From the NCBI GenBank assembly GCA_050480245.1, contig JBCNEQ010000063.1: DNA of 64,000 bases. One strand, written 5' to 3'. The notes under the pieces were generated by a model. It was not told the DNA's origin and searched no databases. It saw only the letters and a program-made list of their open reading frames with translations. A program made the position numbers and the translations under genes. The number at the start of each line of letters is the position of its first letter. The first letter of the stretch is position 1. Below, piece by piece: positions 15,737 through 24,115 of this stretch. The stretch comes from Anoxybacillus sp050480245 (GTDB lineage Bacteria; Bacillota; Bacilli; Bacillales; Anoxybacillaceae).

Positions 15737-16867
15737 TTACATCCTTTCTTTTTGAAGCTGTTCAAGTACGGAAACAACCGTTTCTACGTCGCTTTTTGTT
15801 GTATGCGCACCAAATGAAAGACGAATGAATTGTTTCGCTTCATCCTCTTCTTTGCCGATGGCGATCATCGTCTTGGACGGTGCTTGCTTTCCGACTTGGC
15901 ATGCACTCCCTGTAGAAATCGCAATACCGTGGCGATTGCAGTGCAACATTACATATTGTCCTTCAAAACCGTGAACGAGACAGCCAACAATTTGCGGCAA
16001 TTGAGCTGTCGGATGCTCGAAAACGGTCATTGGCAATTGCTTTTGAGCAATTTGTTCAAGAAAATAACGACGTAATTCATTCATCTTTTTTTGAACCGTT
16101 TCTCGCTTTTTTTCGGCTTCGAGCGCCGCGGTTGTAAAAGAAGCAATGCCAGGGACGTTTACGGTTCCAGGTCGAAATCCGCCTTCATGTGTTGTGTTTG
16201 GTAGCCACATATGCCAAGATACGCGCGGGTTCATGTAAACAGCGCCGACCCCTTTTGGACCATAAATTTTATGGCTAGCAATCGATATGCTATCGAGGTG
16301 AAGCTGTTTCACATCTATCGGTATTTTACCAAAAGTTTGTACACAATCGCTATGAAACACAATTTGTTTTTTCTTTAACAATTCACCAATTTGTTTTAGC
16401 GGTTGAATTGTGCCGATTTCAGAATTGGCATGCTGAATCGAAACGAGAATCGTTTCATTTGTCAACGCCCGTTCAAGCGCTTCAACATTAACTTGCCCGA
16501 AGCGATCAACGGGCACGTACGTAACGGTAAACCCTTCTTGCTCAAGTTGCGCGCATACAGCGTGAACGGAAGCGTGTTCAACGCTTGATGTAATAATATG
16601 TCTCCCTTTATGACGATGGGCGTAAGCAAGCGAGCGAATAGCAAGAACGTTTGATTCTGTTCCCCCGCTTGTAAAATATACTCCTTTCTCCTCGCCGCCA
16701 ATCTGTTGAGCAATTTGTTTGCGACAAATCGTCAGCAACTCGTTGGCAGCTGTTCCAATATCGTGAAGGCTACTTGCGTTTCCAAAATATTTTTTCGCAC
16801 TTTCGACATACACTGCTAAAGCTTCCTCACTCATAGGTGTTGTTGCCGCGTAATCTAAATAAATCAT
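15737..16867 (-). CDS. nifS: NadB-associated cysteine desulfurase
   Basis: This PLP enzyme takes sulfur from cysteine; the copy next to nadB is thought to supply the Fe-S cluster of NadA. The PLP-lysine motif SIASHKIYGPKGVG and the catalytic cysteine loop STGSACQVGKQAPS are present. ATG at 16867 is favoured since AGGTG is 6 bp upstream; a GTG at 16876 would add three residues. The 376-residue protein is a paralogue of the desulfurase at 52928, with little shared flanking context. Confidence 0.9.
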   Translation of the reverse strand: MIYLDYAATTPMSEEALAVYVESAKKYFGNASSLHDIGTAANELLTICRKQIAQQIGGEEKGVYFTSGGTESNVLAIRSLAYAHRHKGRHIITSSVEHASVHAVCAQLEQEGFTVTYVPVDRFGQVNVEALERALTNETILVSIQHANSEIGTIQPLKQIGELLKKKQIVFHSDCVQTFGKIPIDVKQLHLDSISIASHKIYGPKGVGAVYMNPRVSWHMWLPNTTHEGGFRPGTVNVPGIASFTTAALEAEKKRETVQKKMNELRRYFLEQIAQKQLPMTVFEHPTAQLPQIVGCLVHGFEGQYVMLHCNRHGIAISTGSACQVGKQAPSKTMIAIGKEEDEAKQFIRLSFGAHTTKSDVETVVSVLEQLQKERM

Positions 16868-16891
16868 CTCGTTCACCTACTTCCCAAAACA

Positions 16892-16944
16892 AAAGTCTTG
16901 TCATCAGTTTAAATATATGTCAATATAGGTGTCAAGACAGTATG
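16892..16944. promoter_or_regulatory. Divergent nad control region with probable NiaR operator
   Basis: The 93-bp gap between nifS and nadB holds TAGGTGTCAAGACAGTATG (16926-16944), a TGTC/GACA dyad, and an inverted GTCTTG copy at 16895-16900. Two TTGACA hexamers on the minus strand fall in this stretch and could serve nifS. NiaR sites recalled from other Bacillaceae share the TGTC..GACA core. The exact promoter boxes are not clear. Confidence 0.6.
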
Positions 16945-16960
16945 AAATGGAGGAACATCC

Positions 16961-18493
16961 ATGCGTAAAGCGGATGTGATTATTATTGGTAGCGGCCTTG
17001 CAGCATTAATGGTTGCCTACCATTTATGTGAGCATAAAAATGTGATCATTTTCACGAAGTCGAATAAAGAAACGAGCAATTCTTGGCTTGCGCAAGGGGG
17101 AGTCGCTGCGGCCATTCATCGTGACGATCATTGGTTATTTCATTATGAAGATACGCTCATTGCAGGGTGTGAGCATAATGATGATGAGGCGGTACGCATT
17201 TTAGTTCAAGAAGGACGAGAAGCGCTTCAACATTTTATGAATCTCGGTTTTTCATTTGATGCCGATGAACGTGGTCAGTTGCTTTTCGGTCGAGAAGGCG
17301 CACATCGCATGAAGCGCATTTTACATGCTGGAGGCGATGCGACAGGAAAAAATATGGTGTCCTTTTTATTTGAGAAACTTTCTAATCGTGTGACGTTTAT
17401 TGAACATGACCCTGTCATGGACTTGATTGTTTACGATGGACGTTGCGTTGGGGTGCAAACGAAAAAAGGAACGTATATGGCGGACGCAACAGTAATTGCG
17501 ACAGGCGGAGTTGGACAATTGTATACATTTACATCTAATGCGCAAACGGCAACAGGCGATGGAATTGCGATGGCATATCGCGCAGGTGCAGCTGTTACGG
17601 ATATGGAATTTGTGCAATTTCATCCGACGATGCTTTATGTGGACGGAAAAGCCGTTGGCCTTATTTCTGAAGCGGTGCGCGGTGAAGGGGCCATTTTAGT
17701 GACTGATGATGGGCGGCGCGTTATGGACGGTGTGCATCCACAAAAAGATTTAGCTCCACGCGACATTGTATCTCGAGCGATTGACAATGAAATCAAAAAC
17801 GGTCATCGCGTATTTTTAAATATTTCTATGGTCCCACACTTTCCATCTCGCTTTCCGACGATCACATCTCTTTGTGAGCGCTATCAGATTGATTGGCGTA
17901 ACGGTCTTATTCCTGTTGTTCCAGGAGCTCATTTTTTAATGGGTGGAATCGTTGTGAATGTGCATGGAGAAACGACGTTACCGGGATTGTATGCAGTTGG
18001 GGAAGCCGCATGTACAGGTGTACATGGTGCAAATCGTTTGGCGAGCAACTCATTGCTTGAAGCGCTCGTGTTTAGTAGGAGAGTTGCTTTTCGCTTATTA
18101 CAAAAAATGGAGCGACGCTCTGTGATGGAAAAAAGCGAAAAAAAAGAAAGCAACGAACGCATTTCACTGCCGACGAAAGAACAAATTCAGCAAACGATGA
18201 CGCAATATGTTGGCATTGTGCGCGATTATGATCAATTGCTTCAAGCGAAACAATGGTTTGAACAATATTCCATTCATAAGCTTGTCAACATGGCATCTGA
18301 GCATGATGATGAAAAACGGACGATCATGTACATGTTGATCATCGGCTGGCTTATCACAACTTCCGCTTTGCAAAGAAGAGAAAGCCGAGGGGCTCATTAT
18401 CGAAGCGATCAACCGTTTGAACGCGAGTATTGGAAAAAACGGCGCATCGTTCGCACGAAAGCAGAGCATTTCACGAAGGAGGGGTTCTGTTGA
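16961..18493 (+). CDS. nadB: L-aspartate oxidase
   Basis: NadB oxidises L-aspartate to iminoaspartate, the first step of de novo NAD synthesis. The 510-residue flavoprotein has the N-terminal FAD motif VIIGSGLAALMVAYHL, the NSWLAQGGVAAA segment, the active-site region with EFVQFHPT and the ANRLASNSLLEALVF motif shared with the succinate dehydrogenase flavoprotein family. TGGAGGAAC precedes the ATG. Its stop overlaps the nadC TTG start. Confidence 0.96.
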   Translation: MRKADVIIIGSGLAALMVAYHLCEHKNVIIFTKSNKETSNSWLAQGGVAAAIHRDDHWLFHYEDTLIAGCEHNDDEAVRILVQEGREALQHFMNLGFSFDADERGQLLFGREGAHRMKRILHAGGDATGKNMVSFLFEKLSNRVTFIEHDPVMDLIVYDGRCVGVQTKKGTYMADATVIATGGVGQLYTFTSNAQTATGDGIAMAYRAGAAVTDMEFVQFHPTMLYVDGKAVGLISEAVRGEGAILVTDDGRRVMDGVHPQKDLAPRDIVSRAIDNEIKNGHRVFLNISMVPHFPSRFPTITSLCERYQIDWRNGLIPVVPGAHFLMGGIVVNVHGETTLPGLYAVGEAACTGVHGANRLASNSLLEALVFSRRVAFRLLQKMERRSVMEKSEKKESNERISLPTKEQIQQTMTQYVGIVRDYDQLLQAKQWFEQYSIHKLVNMASEHDDEKRTIMYMLIIGWLITTSALQRRESRGAHYRSDQPFEREYWKKRRIVRTKAEHFTKEGFC

Positions 18494-19320
18494 ATGAGTT
18501 AAAGTTAAAAGAACTACTCAAACAGTTTTTTTTAGAAGATATTGGAGAGCGAGATATTACGAGCGAAACTATTTTTTCTCCGATGGATGAAGGAAGGGCG
18601 ATATTTGTTGCCAAAGAAGATGGCATTATCGCAGGTGTATCGATCATTGAAATCGGGTATCAGTTATTACACTCATCGATCGCATGTCAATTACATAAAC
18701 GAGATGGAGAACGTGTGAAAAAGGGGGAACCGATTGCCGTCGTTTCCGGTCCAATGATTCCGCTTTTATCAGGGGAGCGTGTCATTTTAAATTTACTTCA
18801 GCGGATGAGCGGTATTGCTACGTTGACAAACAAAGCGGTCCGGGCACTAAACAGCAATCATACGCGCATTTGTGATACAAGGAAAACGACGCCAGGGCTT
18901 CGGATGTTGGAAAAATATGCGGTCAAGTGCGGCGGCGGATACAATCACCGTTTCGGTTTATATGATGGGGTGATGATTAAAGACAATCATATTGCATTTT
19001 GCGGTTCGATTAAACAAGCGGTAGAACGCGTCCGTTCGCAACTTGGTCATATGGTGAAAATTGAAGTTGAAACGGAAACGAGACAGCAAGTAATCGATGC
19101 GGTTGAAGCGGGCGTCGATGTTATTATGTTTGATAACCGTACGCCTGAAGAAATTCGCGAATTTGTCCAACTCGTCCCATCGTCGATCATTACGGAAGCT
19201 TCAGGCGGAATTACGCTTGAAAACATTGCACAATATCGGGATACAGGGGTTGACTACATTTCGTTAGGGATGTTGACGCATTCGGCAAAAGCGTTAGACA
19301 TTAGTTTAAACGTGCAGTAG
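18490..19320 (+). CDS. nadC: Nicotinate-nucleotide pyrophosphorylase (carboxylating)
   Basis: NadC joins quinolinate and PRPP to form nicotinate mononucleotide with release of CO2. The 276-residue protein contains EDIGERDIT, the RKTTPGLRMLEKYAV loop and HRFGLYDGVMIKDNH, all hallmarks of the type II phosphoribosyltransferase. The TTG start overlaps the nadB stop (TTGA) with AAGGAGGGG upstream, so translation is coupled. It is followed after 12 bp by nadA. Confidence 0.96.
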   Translation: MNELKLKELLKQFFLEDIGERDITSETIFSPMDEGRAIFVAKEDGIIAGVSIIEIGYQLLHSSIACQLHKRDGERVKKGEPIAVVSGPMIPLLSGERVILNLLQRMSGIATLTNKAVRALNSNHTRICDTRKTTPGLRMLEKYAVKCGGGYNHRFGLYDGVMIKDNHIAFCGSIKQAVERVRSQLGHMVKIEVETETRQQVIDAVEAGVDVIMFDNRTPEEIREFVQLVPSSIITEASGGITLENIAQYRDTGVDYISLGMLTHSAKALDISLNVQ

Positions 19321-19332
19321 GAGGAATGAACG

Positions 19333-20436
19333 ATGAACGTATTACAATTGATGCAACAACATGATACGATGCCAGAGACGTATAAACAGTTGTCTGTCGA
19401 AGAGATGGAAAAGCGAGTGGCCCACATAAAACAACAGCTTGGTGCACGTTTATTTATTCCTGGACACCATTATCAAAAAGATGAAGTTATTCAATTTGCA
19501 GATGCGACGGGCGACTCATTGCAATTGGCGCAAGTGGCTGCAAAAAATAAAGAGGCGGAGTACATTGTGTTTTGTGGTGTGCATTTTATGGCAGAAACAG
19601 CGGATATTTTAACGAGTGATGAACAAATCGTCATTTTACCAGATATGCGTGCAGGCTGTTCGATGGCGGATATGGCGGAAATTGAACAAGTTGAGCGAGC
19701 ATGGCCAATATTACAACAACAATTTGGGGATACCATTTTACCGTTAACGTACGTCAACTCTACAGCTGCGATTAAAGCGTTTGTCGGTTTACATGGTGGA
19801 GCAACGGTGACATCCTCAAACGCGAAAAAAATGGTCGCTTGGGCGTTTACGCAAAAAGAACGCATTTTCTTTTTGCCTGATCAACATTTAGGAAGAAATA
19901 CAGCTTACGATCTCGGTGTTCCGCTTGAACAAATGGCTGTATGGGATCCAACAACAAATACGCTTGAATACGATGGAGATGTTCAACAGATTAAAGTAAT
20001 TTTATGGAAAGGACATTGTTCTGTTCATGAAAACTTTACCGTGAAACATATTGAGCATATTCGAAAAACGAAGCCGGATATGAAAATTATCGTCCATCCT
20101 GAGTGTAGTTGGGAAGTTGTGCAACAGGCGGATGATGCAGGTTCGACAAAATATATTATCGAAACGATTGCCAATGCACCTTCAGGAAGCAAGTGGGCAA
20201 TCGGGACAGAAATGAATTTAGTTAACCGCATTATTCGGCAACATCCAGATAAAGAAATTATTTCGTTAAACCCATATATGTGTCCATGTTTAACGATGAA
20301 TCGCATTGATTTACCACATTTGCTTTGGGTGCTTGAGTCGTTACTTGAGGGGGACGTTGTCAATCGCATTACTGTGCCAAAAGATATAGCAGAAGGGGCA
20401 ATGTTAGCGCTTGAGCGCATGTTAGCGCACGCATAA
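19333..20436 (+). CDS. nadA: Quinolinate synthase (4Fe-4S)
   Basis: NadA condenses iminoaspartate with dihydroxyacetone phosphate to quinolinate using a [4Fe-4S] cluster. The 367-residue protein has cysteines at 81, 109, 229, 258, 317 and 319. C109, C229 and C319 sit one residue from the ligand positions I recall for the B. subtilis enzyme (110, 230, 320). GTAGGAGG precedes the ATG. The adjacent desulfurase probably feeds this cluster. A terminator follows at 20440. Confidence 0.96.
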   Translation: MNVLQLMQQHDTMPETYKQLSVEEMEKRVAHIKQQLGARLFIPGHHYQKDEVIQFADATGDSLQLAQVAAKNKEAEYIVFCGVHFMAETADILTSDEQIVILPDMRAGCSMADMAEIEQVERAWPILQQQFGDTILPLTYVNSTAAIKAFVGLHGGATVTSSNAKKMVAWAFTQKERIFFLPDQHLGRNTAYDLGVPLEQMAVWDPTTNTLEYDGDVQQIKVILWKGHCSVHENFTVKHIEHIRKTKPDMKIIVHPECSWEVVQQADDAGSTKYIIETIANAPSGSKWAIGTEMNLVNRIIRQHPDKEIISLNPYMCPCLTMNRIDLPHLLWVLESLLEGDVVNRITVPKDIAEGAMLALERMLAHA

Positions 20437-20439
20437 ACG

Positions 20440-20470
20440 GATCGGCATTTTTTTGCCGGTCTTTTTATTT
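20440..20470 (+). terminator. Intrinsic terminator after nadA
   Basis: GATCGGC (20440-20446) pairs with GCCGGTC (20455-20461), followed by a T-rich run. Confidence 0.85.
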
Positions 20471-20573
20471 TTATCATAAAAATTGTTTTCTGTTCATAAG
20501 TTATGTTGAAGCCTAATAGCGACAAGCTGAACATGACATACACGTCACGTCTGATCATAGGAGGGGGAAACAC

Positions 20574-21635
20574 GTGAAAATTCATATTGTCCAAAAAGGA
20601 GACACACTTTGGAAAATTGCGCAAAAATATGGGGTTAATTTCGAAGAGCTAAAAAAAATGAATGCCCATTTAAGCGATCCAGACTACATTATGCCTGGCA
20701 TGAAAATTAAAGTACCAACGCCGACTGCACCAGTGAAACCTGTAAAAAAAGAAACACAAAACGTTCAACAACAAACTGTTTCTTTCGATGTCGATATTCA
20801 TGTAAACAAAAAGGAGCAACAATTACAACAACCGGTAAACATTCAGCCGATTGCGAAAGAAATTCCAATTATGAACGAGCCGGCAAAGAAAGAAGAACCA
20901 AAACAAGATATGCCGCTTTTGCCACCAAAGCCGCCGAACATTATGCCAAATATGATGGAACCTGACGAACAACAACCGGTAAACATTCAGCCGATTGCGA
21001 AAGAAATTCCAATTATGAACGAGCCGGCAAAGAAAGAGGAACCAAAACAAGATATGCCGCTTTTGCCACCAAAGCCGCCGAACATTATGCCAAATATGAT
21101 GGAACCTGACGAGGATATGCAAATGCCGCCGTTCCCAGATATTCCACCAATTCCGCCAACCCAAGCGCCAATTATGGAGGAGCAACCACAGCAACCAGTA
21201 CAACCGCAGCCTGTTCCGATGCCGTTGCCAGTGCCGATGCCATGCATCCCAGTTTCGCCAATTATGCCGGGATACGGTTTTTACCCGTGGATTCCACCGA
21301 TGTATTCTGTCATGCCATGGGCATATCCACAAGGAACGACGAATCCTGATGATTGCGGATGCGGTGAATCGCAACCGACGCCATATATGCCACAAATGCC
21401 AAGCGGCATGAACGAATATTCGCAACAGCCACAACAAGCACCGTACCCGAGTCAAATGTATCCACCACAAATGCCATATGGTGAAAATATGCCAATGGCA
21501 CAGCAACCGATGTATATGCCGCAACAAGCAGTGCCATACGGTCCATATGGGTGGCAGCAAGGATGGCCAGGACAGCCATACGGTGTAAATCCATATTTTT
21601 CTGTTCCTTATCGTGAGGAAGAAGAGGGGCAATGA
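20574..21635 (+). CDS. safA: Spore coat assembly protein SafA (LysM)
   Basis: SafA links the spore coat to the cortex. Residues 1-48 are a LysM domain (HIVQKGDTLWKIAQKYG...MPGMKIKVP) for peptidoglycan targeting. The rest is low-complexity, rich in proline, glutamine and methionine, with one CGCGE motif. Two near-identical 48-residue blocks lie at about residues 85-180, encoded by the repeats at 20826-21113. The GTG start at 20574 has AGGAGGGGG upstream. CATACAC at 20537-20543 could be a sigma-E -10, but the -35 is weak. nadA-safA order equals B. subtilis. Confidence 0.9.
   Translation: MKIHIVQKGDTLWKIAQKYGVNFEELKKMNAHLSDPDYIMPGMKIKVPTPTAPVKPVKKETQNVQQQTVSFDVDIHVNKKEQQLQQPVNIQPIAKEIPIMNEPAKKEEPKQDMPLLPPKPPNIMPNMMEPDEQQPVNIQPIAKEIPIMNEPAKKEEPKQDMPLLPPKPPNIMPNMMEPDEDMQMPPFPDIPPIPPTQAPIMEEQPQQPVQPQPVPMPLPVPMPCIPVSPIMPGYGFYPWIPPMYSVMPWAYPQGTTNPDDCGCGESQPTPYMPQMPSGMNEYSQQPQQAPYPSQMYPPQMPYGENMPMAQQPMYMPQQAVPYGPYGWQQGWPGQPYGVNPYFSVPYREEEEGQ
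20826..21113 (+). repeat. 144-bp tandem duplication inside safA
   Basis: Unit 1 (20826-20969) and unit 2 (20970-21113) are 48 codons each, start with CAACAACCGGTAAAC and differ by a silent GAA/GAG change in the part I compared. The near-identity at DNA level points to a recent duplication. Each unit encodes a segment with IPIMNEPAKKEEP and PPKPPNIMPNMMEPDE. Confidence 0.93.
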
Positions 21636-21651
21636 TGTCGCCTCTTTTTCT
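21622..21651 (+). terminator. Intrinsic terminator at the end of safA
   Basis: AGAGG near 21623 pairs with CCTCT at 21641-21645, followed by T-rich sequence. The stem covers the safA stop codon. Confidence 0.65.
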
Positions 21652-21710
21652 TTTTGTTTTTTGTGTGATAAAATGAACATGATCATGTTGTAAAGGAAGG
21701 ATGTACATAC

Positions 21711-22451
21711 ATGGAGCAAAAAATTGAAAAATTAATTGCATGGCTTCGTGAGCGAGTGCAAGAAGCAGGAATGAACGGGGCAATCGTCGGCATCAGCGGC
21801 GGCATCGACTCCGCGGTTGTTGCGCATTTAATTAAACGAGCGTTTCCTAACGATTCATTAGGATTAATTATGCCATGTAAAAGCAATCCGAAAGATAAAG
21901 AAGATGCGTTAAAAGTTGTTGCAAGCTGTGGAATCGACTACCACATTATTGACTTAACAGAAACGCATCGCGTATTATTTAGCGAAATTGAAAAACAACT
22001 AAAGGCAAAAGGACAATGGAACGAACAAGCAGCTCGCCTTGGCGATGCGAATACGCGCGCACGCTTGCGTATGACGACGTTGTATGCAGTTGCAAACAAT
22101 TACGGCTATCTTGTTGTTGGAACGGACAATGCGGCTGAATGGCATACAGGATATTTTACAAAATACGGAGATGGTGGCGTCGATTTAGTGCCGCTCGTTC
22201 ATTTTACAAAAGGTGAAGTACGCGAAATGGCACGTATTCTCGGTGTGCCTGAAGAAATTATTACAAAAGCGCCAAGCGCAGGTCTTTGGGAAGGACAAAC
22301 AGACGAAAACGAAATGGGTACGACATATGAAATGATTGACAAATATTTAAAAGGCGAATCGATTCCAGAGCGCGATCGAGCAATTATTGAGCGGCTTCAT
22401 GAACGCTCTCACCATAAACGGCAATTAGCAATTGCCCCGCCAAAATTTTAA
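21711..22451 (+). CDS. nadE: NAD+ synthetase, ammonia-dependent type
   Basis: NadE amidates deamido-NAD to NAD, the last step of the pathway. The 246-residue protein has the PP-loop SGGIDSA (29-35), the RLGDANTRARLRMTTLY stretch and the GTDNAAEWHTGYFTKYGD motif. No glutaminase domain is present, so it uses free ammonia. It is shorter than the B. subtilis NadE I recall (about 272 residues). AAGGAAGG precedes the ATG. The gene shares a locus with nadBCA but is separated by safA, so it may have its own promoter (GATAAAAT near 21668). Confidence 0.93.
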   Translation: MEQKIEKLIAWLRERVQEAGMNGAIVGISGGIDSAVVAHLIKRAFPNDSLGLIMPCKSNPKDKEDALKVVASCGIDYHIIDLTETHRVLFSEIEKQLKAKGQWNEQAARLGDANTRARLRMTTLYAVANNYGYLVVGTDNAAEWHTGYFTKYGDGGVDLVPLVHFTKGEVREMARILGVPEEIITKAPSAGLWEGQTDENEMGTTYEMIDKYLKGESIPERDRAIIERLHERSHHKRQLAIAPPKF

Positions 22452-22458
22452 CAGCGAT

Positions 22459-22526
22459 AAAACCCCTTTTTTGCGTCAAGCTAATGATGTAGACGTATCG
22501 TCTACGAAAGCGAAAAGGGGGTTTTT
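22459..22526 (+). terminator. Nested hairpin, likely nadE terminator overlapping a downstream ribosome-binding site
   Basis: AAAACCCCTTTT (22459-22470) pairs with AAAAGGGGGTTTT (22513-22525). Inside lies a second perfect hairpin, GTAGACG-TAT-CGTCTAC (22489-22505). The outer 3' arm contains the Shine-Dalgarno of the next gene and is followed by a short T run. Confidence 0.7.
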
Positions 22527-22529
22527 CCT

Positions 22530-23222
22530 TTGCGGAAACGAATCGTCGCTCTCGGTGCAGTCATCGCACTCAGTGGGCTAGTTGCTTGTAATAACCAAGC
22601 GTTCGATACACGCTATACCGACCGCACACGCCCGATTGGATATTATTCAAACGAAAATGATATGAATGGTTTTCAGTACGGACGTTACGGCACAGAACGT
22701 TTAAACGGAAACATTCGTCACGTGCGCGATAACGATGGACCAATTACAGAAATATTCGATCGCGGCATAGATCGCACGCGAACTCCGCAAGTCGATCGTC
22801 ATTTTAGCCGAGCGGATCGCAACTATCACGGCCATTTAAATGCGATGGATGAACGTACGCGCCCATCGTACTACCGTAACTATAATGGGGCGTTAGCTGA
22901 ACAAATTGCTAAGCGTGCAGCAGCTGTAGAAGATGTGAAAGATGCGCGGGCAGTCGTCACAGGCAATCGCGTAATCGTTGCGGTGACGACGAACGAAGAA
23001 AATACTACGCGCATTGAACGTCTTGTTCGTCAGGCAATCGCTCCGTACACAGAAGGAAAAACGGTTCGCATCGTTGCAAACGAAAGCATGTACAACCGCA
23101 TTCGTACGCTCGATAATGATATTCGCGATGGTGGTCCGATGGATCAATTAGAGCGCGATATTCGCGATATATTTAACGATGCAGGTGATATGATTGAACG
23201 GCCATTTATGAATCGTGGCTAA
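22530..23222 (+). CDS. YhcN/YlaJ-family sporulation lipoprotein (CoxA-like)
   Basis: The 230-residue product has a lipoprotein signal with lipobox LVAC (C20), a charged middle region rich in Arg, Asp and Tyr, and a C-terminal YhcN/YlaJ domain (about 125-215, EQIAKRAAAVEDVKDARAVVTG region). Proteins of this family sit in the forespore membrane or cortex. In B. subtilis coxA, a cortex protein of this family, lies next to safA. The TTG start at 22530 uses AAAAGGGGG (22513-22521), which is inside the upstream terminator stem. Confidence 0.82.
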   Translation: MRKRIVALGAVIALSGLVACNNQAFDTRYTDRTRPIGYYSNENDMNGFQYGRYGTERLNGNIRHVRDNDGPITEIFDRGIDRTRTPQVDRHFSRADRNYHGHLNAMDERTRPSYYRNYNGALAEQIAKRAAAVEDVKDARAVVTGNRVIVAVTTNEENTTRIERLVRQAIAPYTEGKTVRIVANESMYNRIRTLDNDIRDGGPMDQLERDIRDIFNDAGDMIERPFMNRG

Positions 23223-23224
23223 AA

Positions 23225-23252
23225 GGACAGGGGGCTCCCCCCTGTTCTTTTT
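23225..23252 (+). terminator. Intrinsic terminator after the CoxA-like gene
   Basis: GGACAGGGGG pairs with CCCCCTGTTC across a CTC loop, followed by a T run. Confidence 0.85.
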
Positions 23253-23309
23253 CGTTTATTTTTGTTATAGTTTTTTATGGACATTTTTCACATATGAGAG
23301 GGGATCCAA

Positions 23310-24047
23310 ATGGCAGGACATTCCAAGTGGAAAAATATTCAACGTCGCAAAAATGCGCAAGATGCGAAACGTGGAAAAGTGTTTATGAAGCTTGCAAAAG
23401 AAATTTATGTGGCGGCGAAAATGGGCGGAGGCGATCCTGCGACAAACGCCACGTTGCGTCTTGCGATTGAGAAAGCAAAATCGGCCAACATGCCGAATGA
23501 AAATATTGAGCGTGCGATTAAAAAAGCAACAGGCAATCAAGAGCATACACATTACGAAGAAATTCGTTACGAAGGATATGGACCTGGCGGCGTAGCGGTC
23601 ATGGTTATTTGCCTAACGGATAATAAAAATCGTACCGCCTCGAACGTCCGCGTGGCGTTTTCGAAAAATGGGGGAAACTTAGGCGAAACGGGCTGCGTTT
23701 CGTATTTATTCGATCGCAAAGGACTCATTGTCATTGCGCGTGAAGGTTTAAATATGGACGAAGATGAGATGTTGTTACAAGCAATCGAAGCAGGTGCAGA
23801 TGAAATGGAGACGACGGAAGATTCGTTCGAAATTTACACGTCTCCAGAACAGTTCGAACAAGTAAAAAATACGTTAGCTGCCCAAGGATTTACGTTCGCA
23901 ACAGCTGAAATTACCATGATTCCGCAAACGTACACTACATTAACGGGCGATGATTTAACAAAAATGTTAAAACTTATTGATATGCTTGAAGATGACGATG
24001 ATGTTCAAGAAATTTATCACAACTTAGATGAATCGATGTTAGAATAA
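23310..24047 (+). CDS. yebC: YebC/PmpR/TACO1 family protein
   Basis: The 245-residue protein begins MAGHSKWKNIQRRKNAQDAKRG and has NPRVAFSKNGGN-like and AGADEMETTEDSFEIYTSP segments that define the family. Members have been described as transcription regulators and, more recently, as translation factors that relieve ribosome stalling at proline stretches; the exact role here is not readable. AGAGGGGAT precedes the ATG. It is monocistronic, with a strong terminator at 24046. The B. subtilis name is yrbC. Confidence 0.93.
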   Translation: MAGHSKWKNIQRRKNAQDAKRGKVFMKLAKEIYVAAKMGGGDPATNATLRLAIEKAKSANMPNENIERAIKKATGNQEHTHYEEIRYEGYGPGGVAVMVICLTDNKNRTASNVRVAFSKNGGNLGETGCVSYLFDRKGLIVIAREGLNMDEDEMLLQAIEAGADEMETTEDSFEIYTSPEQFEQVKNTLAAQGFTFATAEITMIPQTYTTLTGDDLTKMLKLIDMLEDDDDVQEIYHNLDESMLE

Positions 24048-24078
24048 ACGGTCTTGCGATGGCAAGACCGTTTATTTT
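24046..24078 (+). terminator. Intrinsic terminator after yebC
   Basis: AAACGGTCTTGC (24046-24057) pairs perfectly with GCAAGACCGTTT (24062-24073), followed by ATTTTTG. It overlaps the yebC stop codon. Confidence 0.92.
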
Positions 24079-24115
24079 TGGAGAAAATGGTCAACATATG
24101 AATGAGGTGAGAACG

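Noticed and set aside
15737..16867. Two cysteine desulfurase genes as a duplicated operon
   Set aside because: The copies at 15737 and 52928 have different partners (NAD synthesis versus tRNA thiolation) and well-known separate roles, so no recent duplication is implied.
20025..20624. 199-codon minus-strand frame across the end of nadA and the safA start
   Set aside because: It is antisense to nadA, spans the nadA terminator and the safA start, and has no recognisable domain.
20823..21719. 298-codon open frame on the minus strand across safA
   Set aside because: It is antisense to a low-complexity gene, its translation is a Trp/His/Arg-rich artefact of that composition, and it has no domain, and safA itself has a LysM domain and good start.
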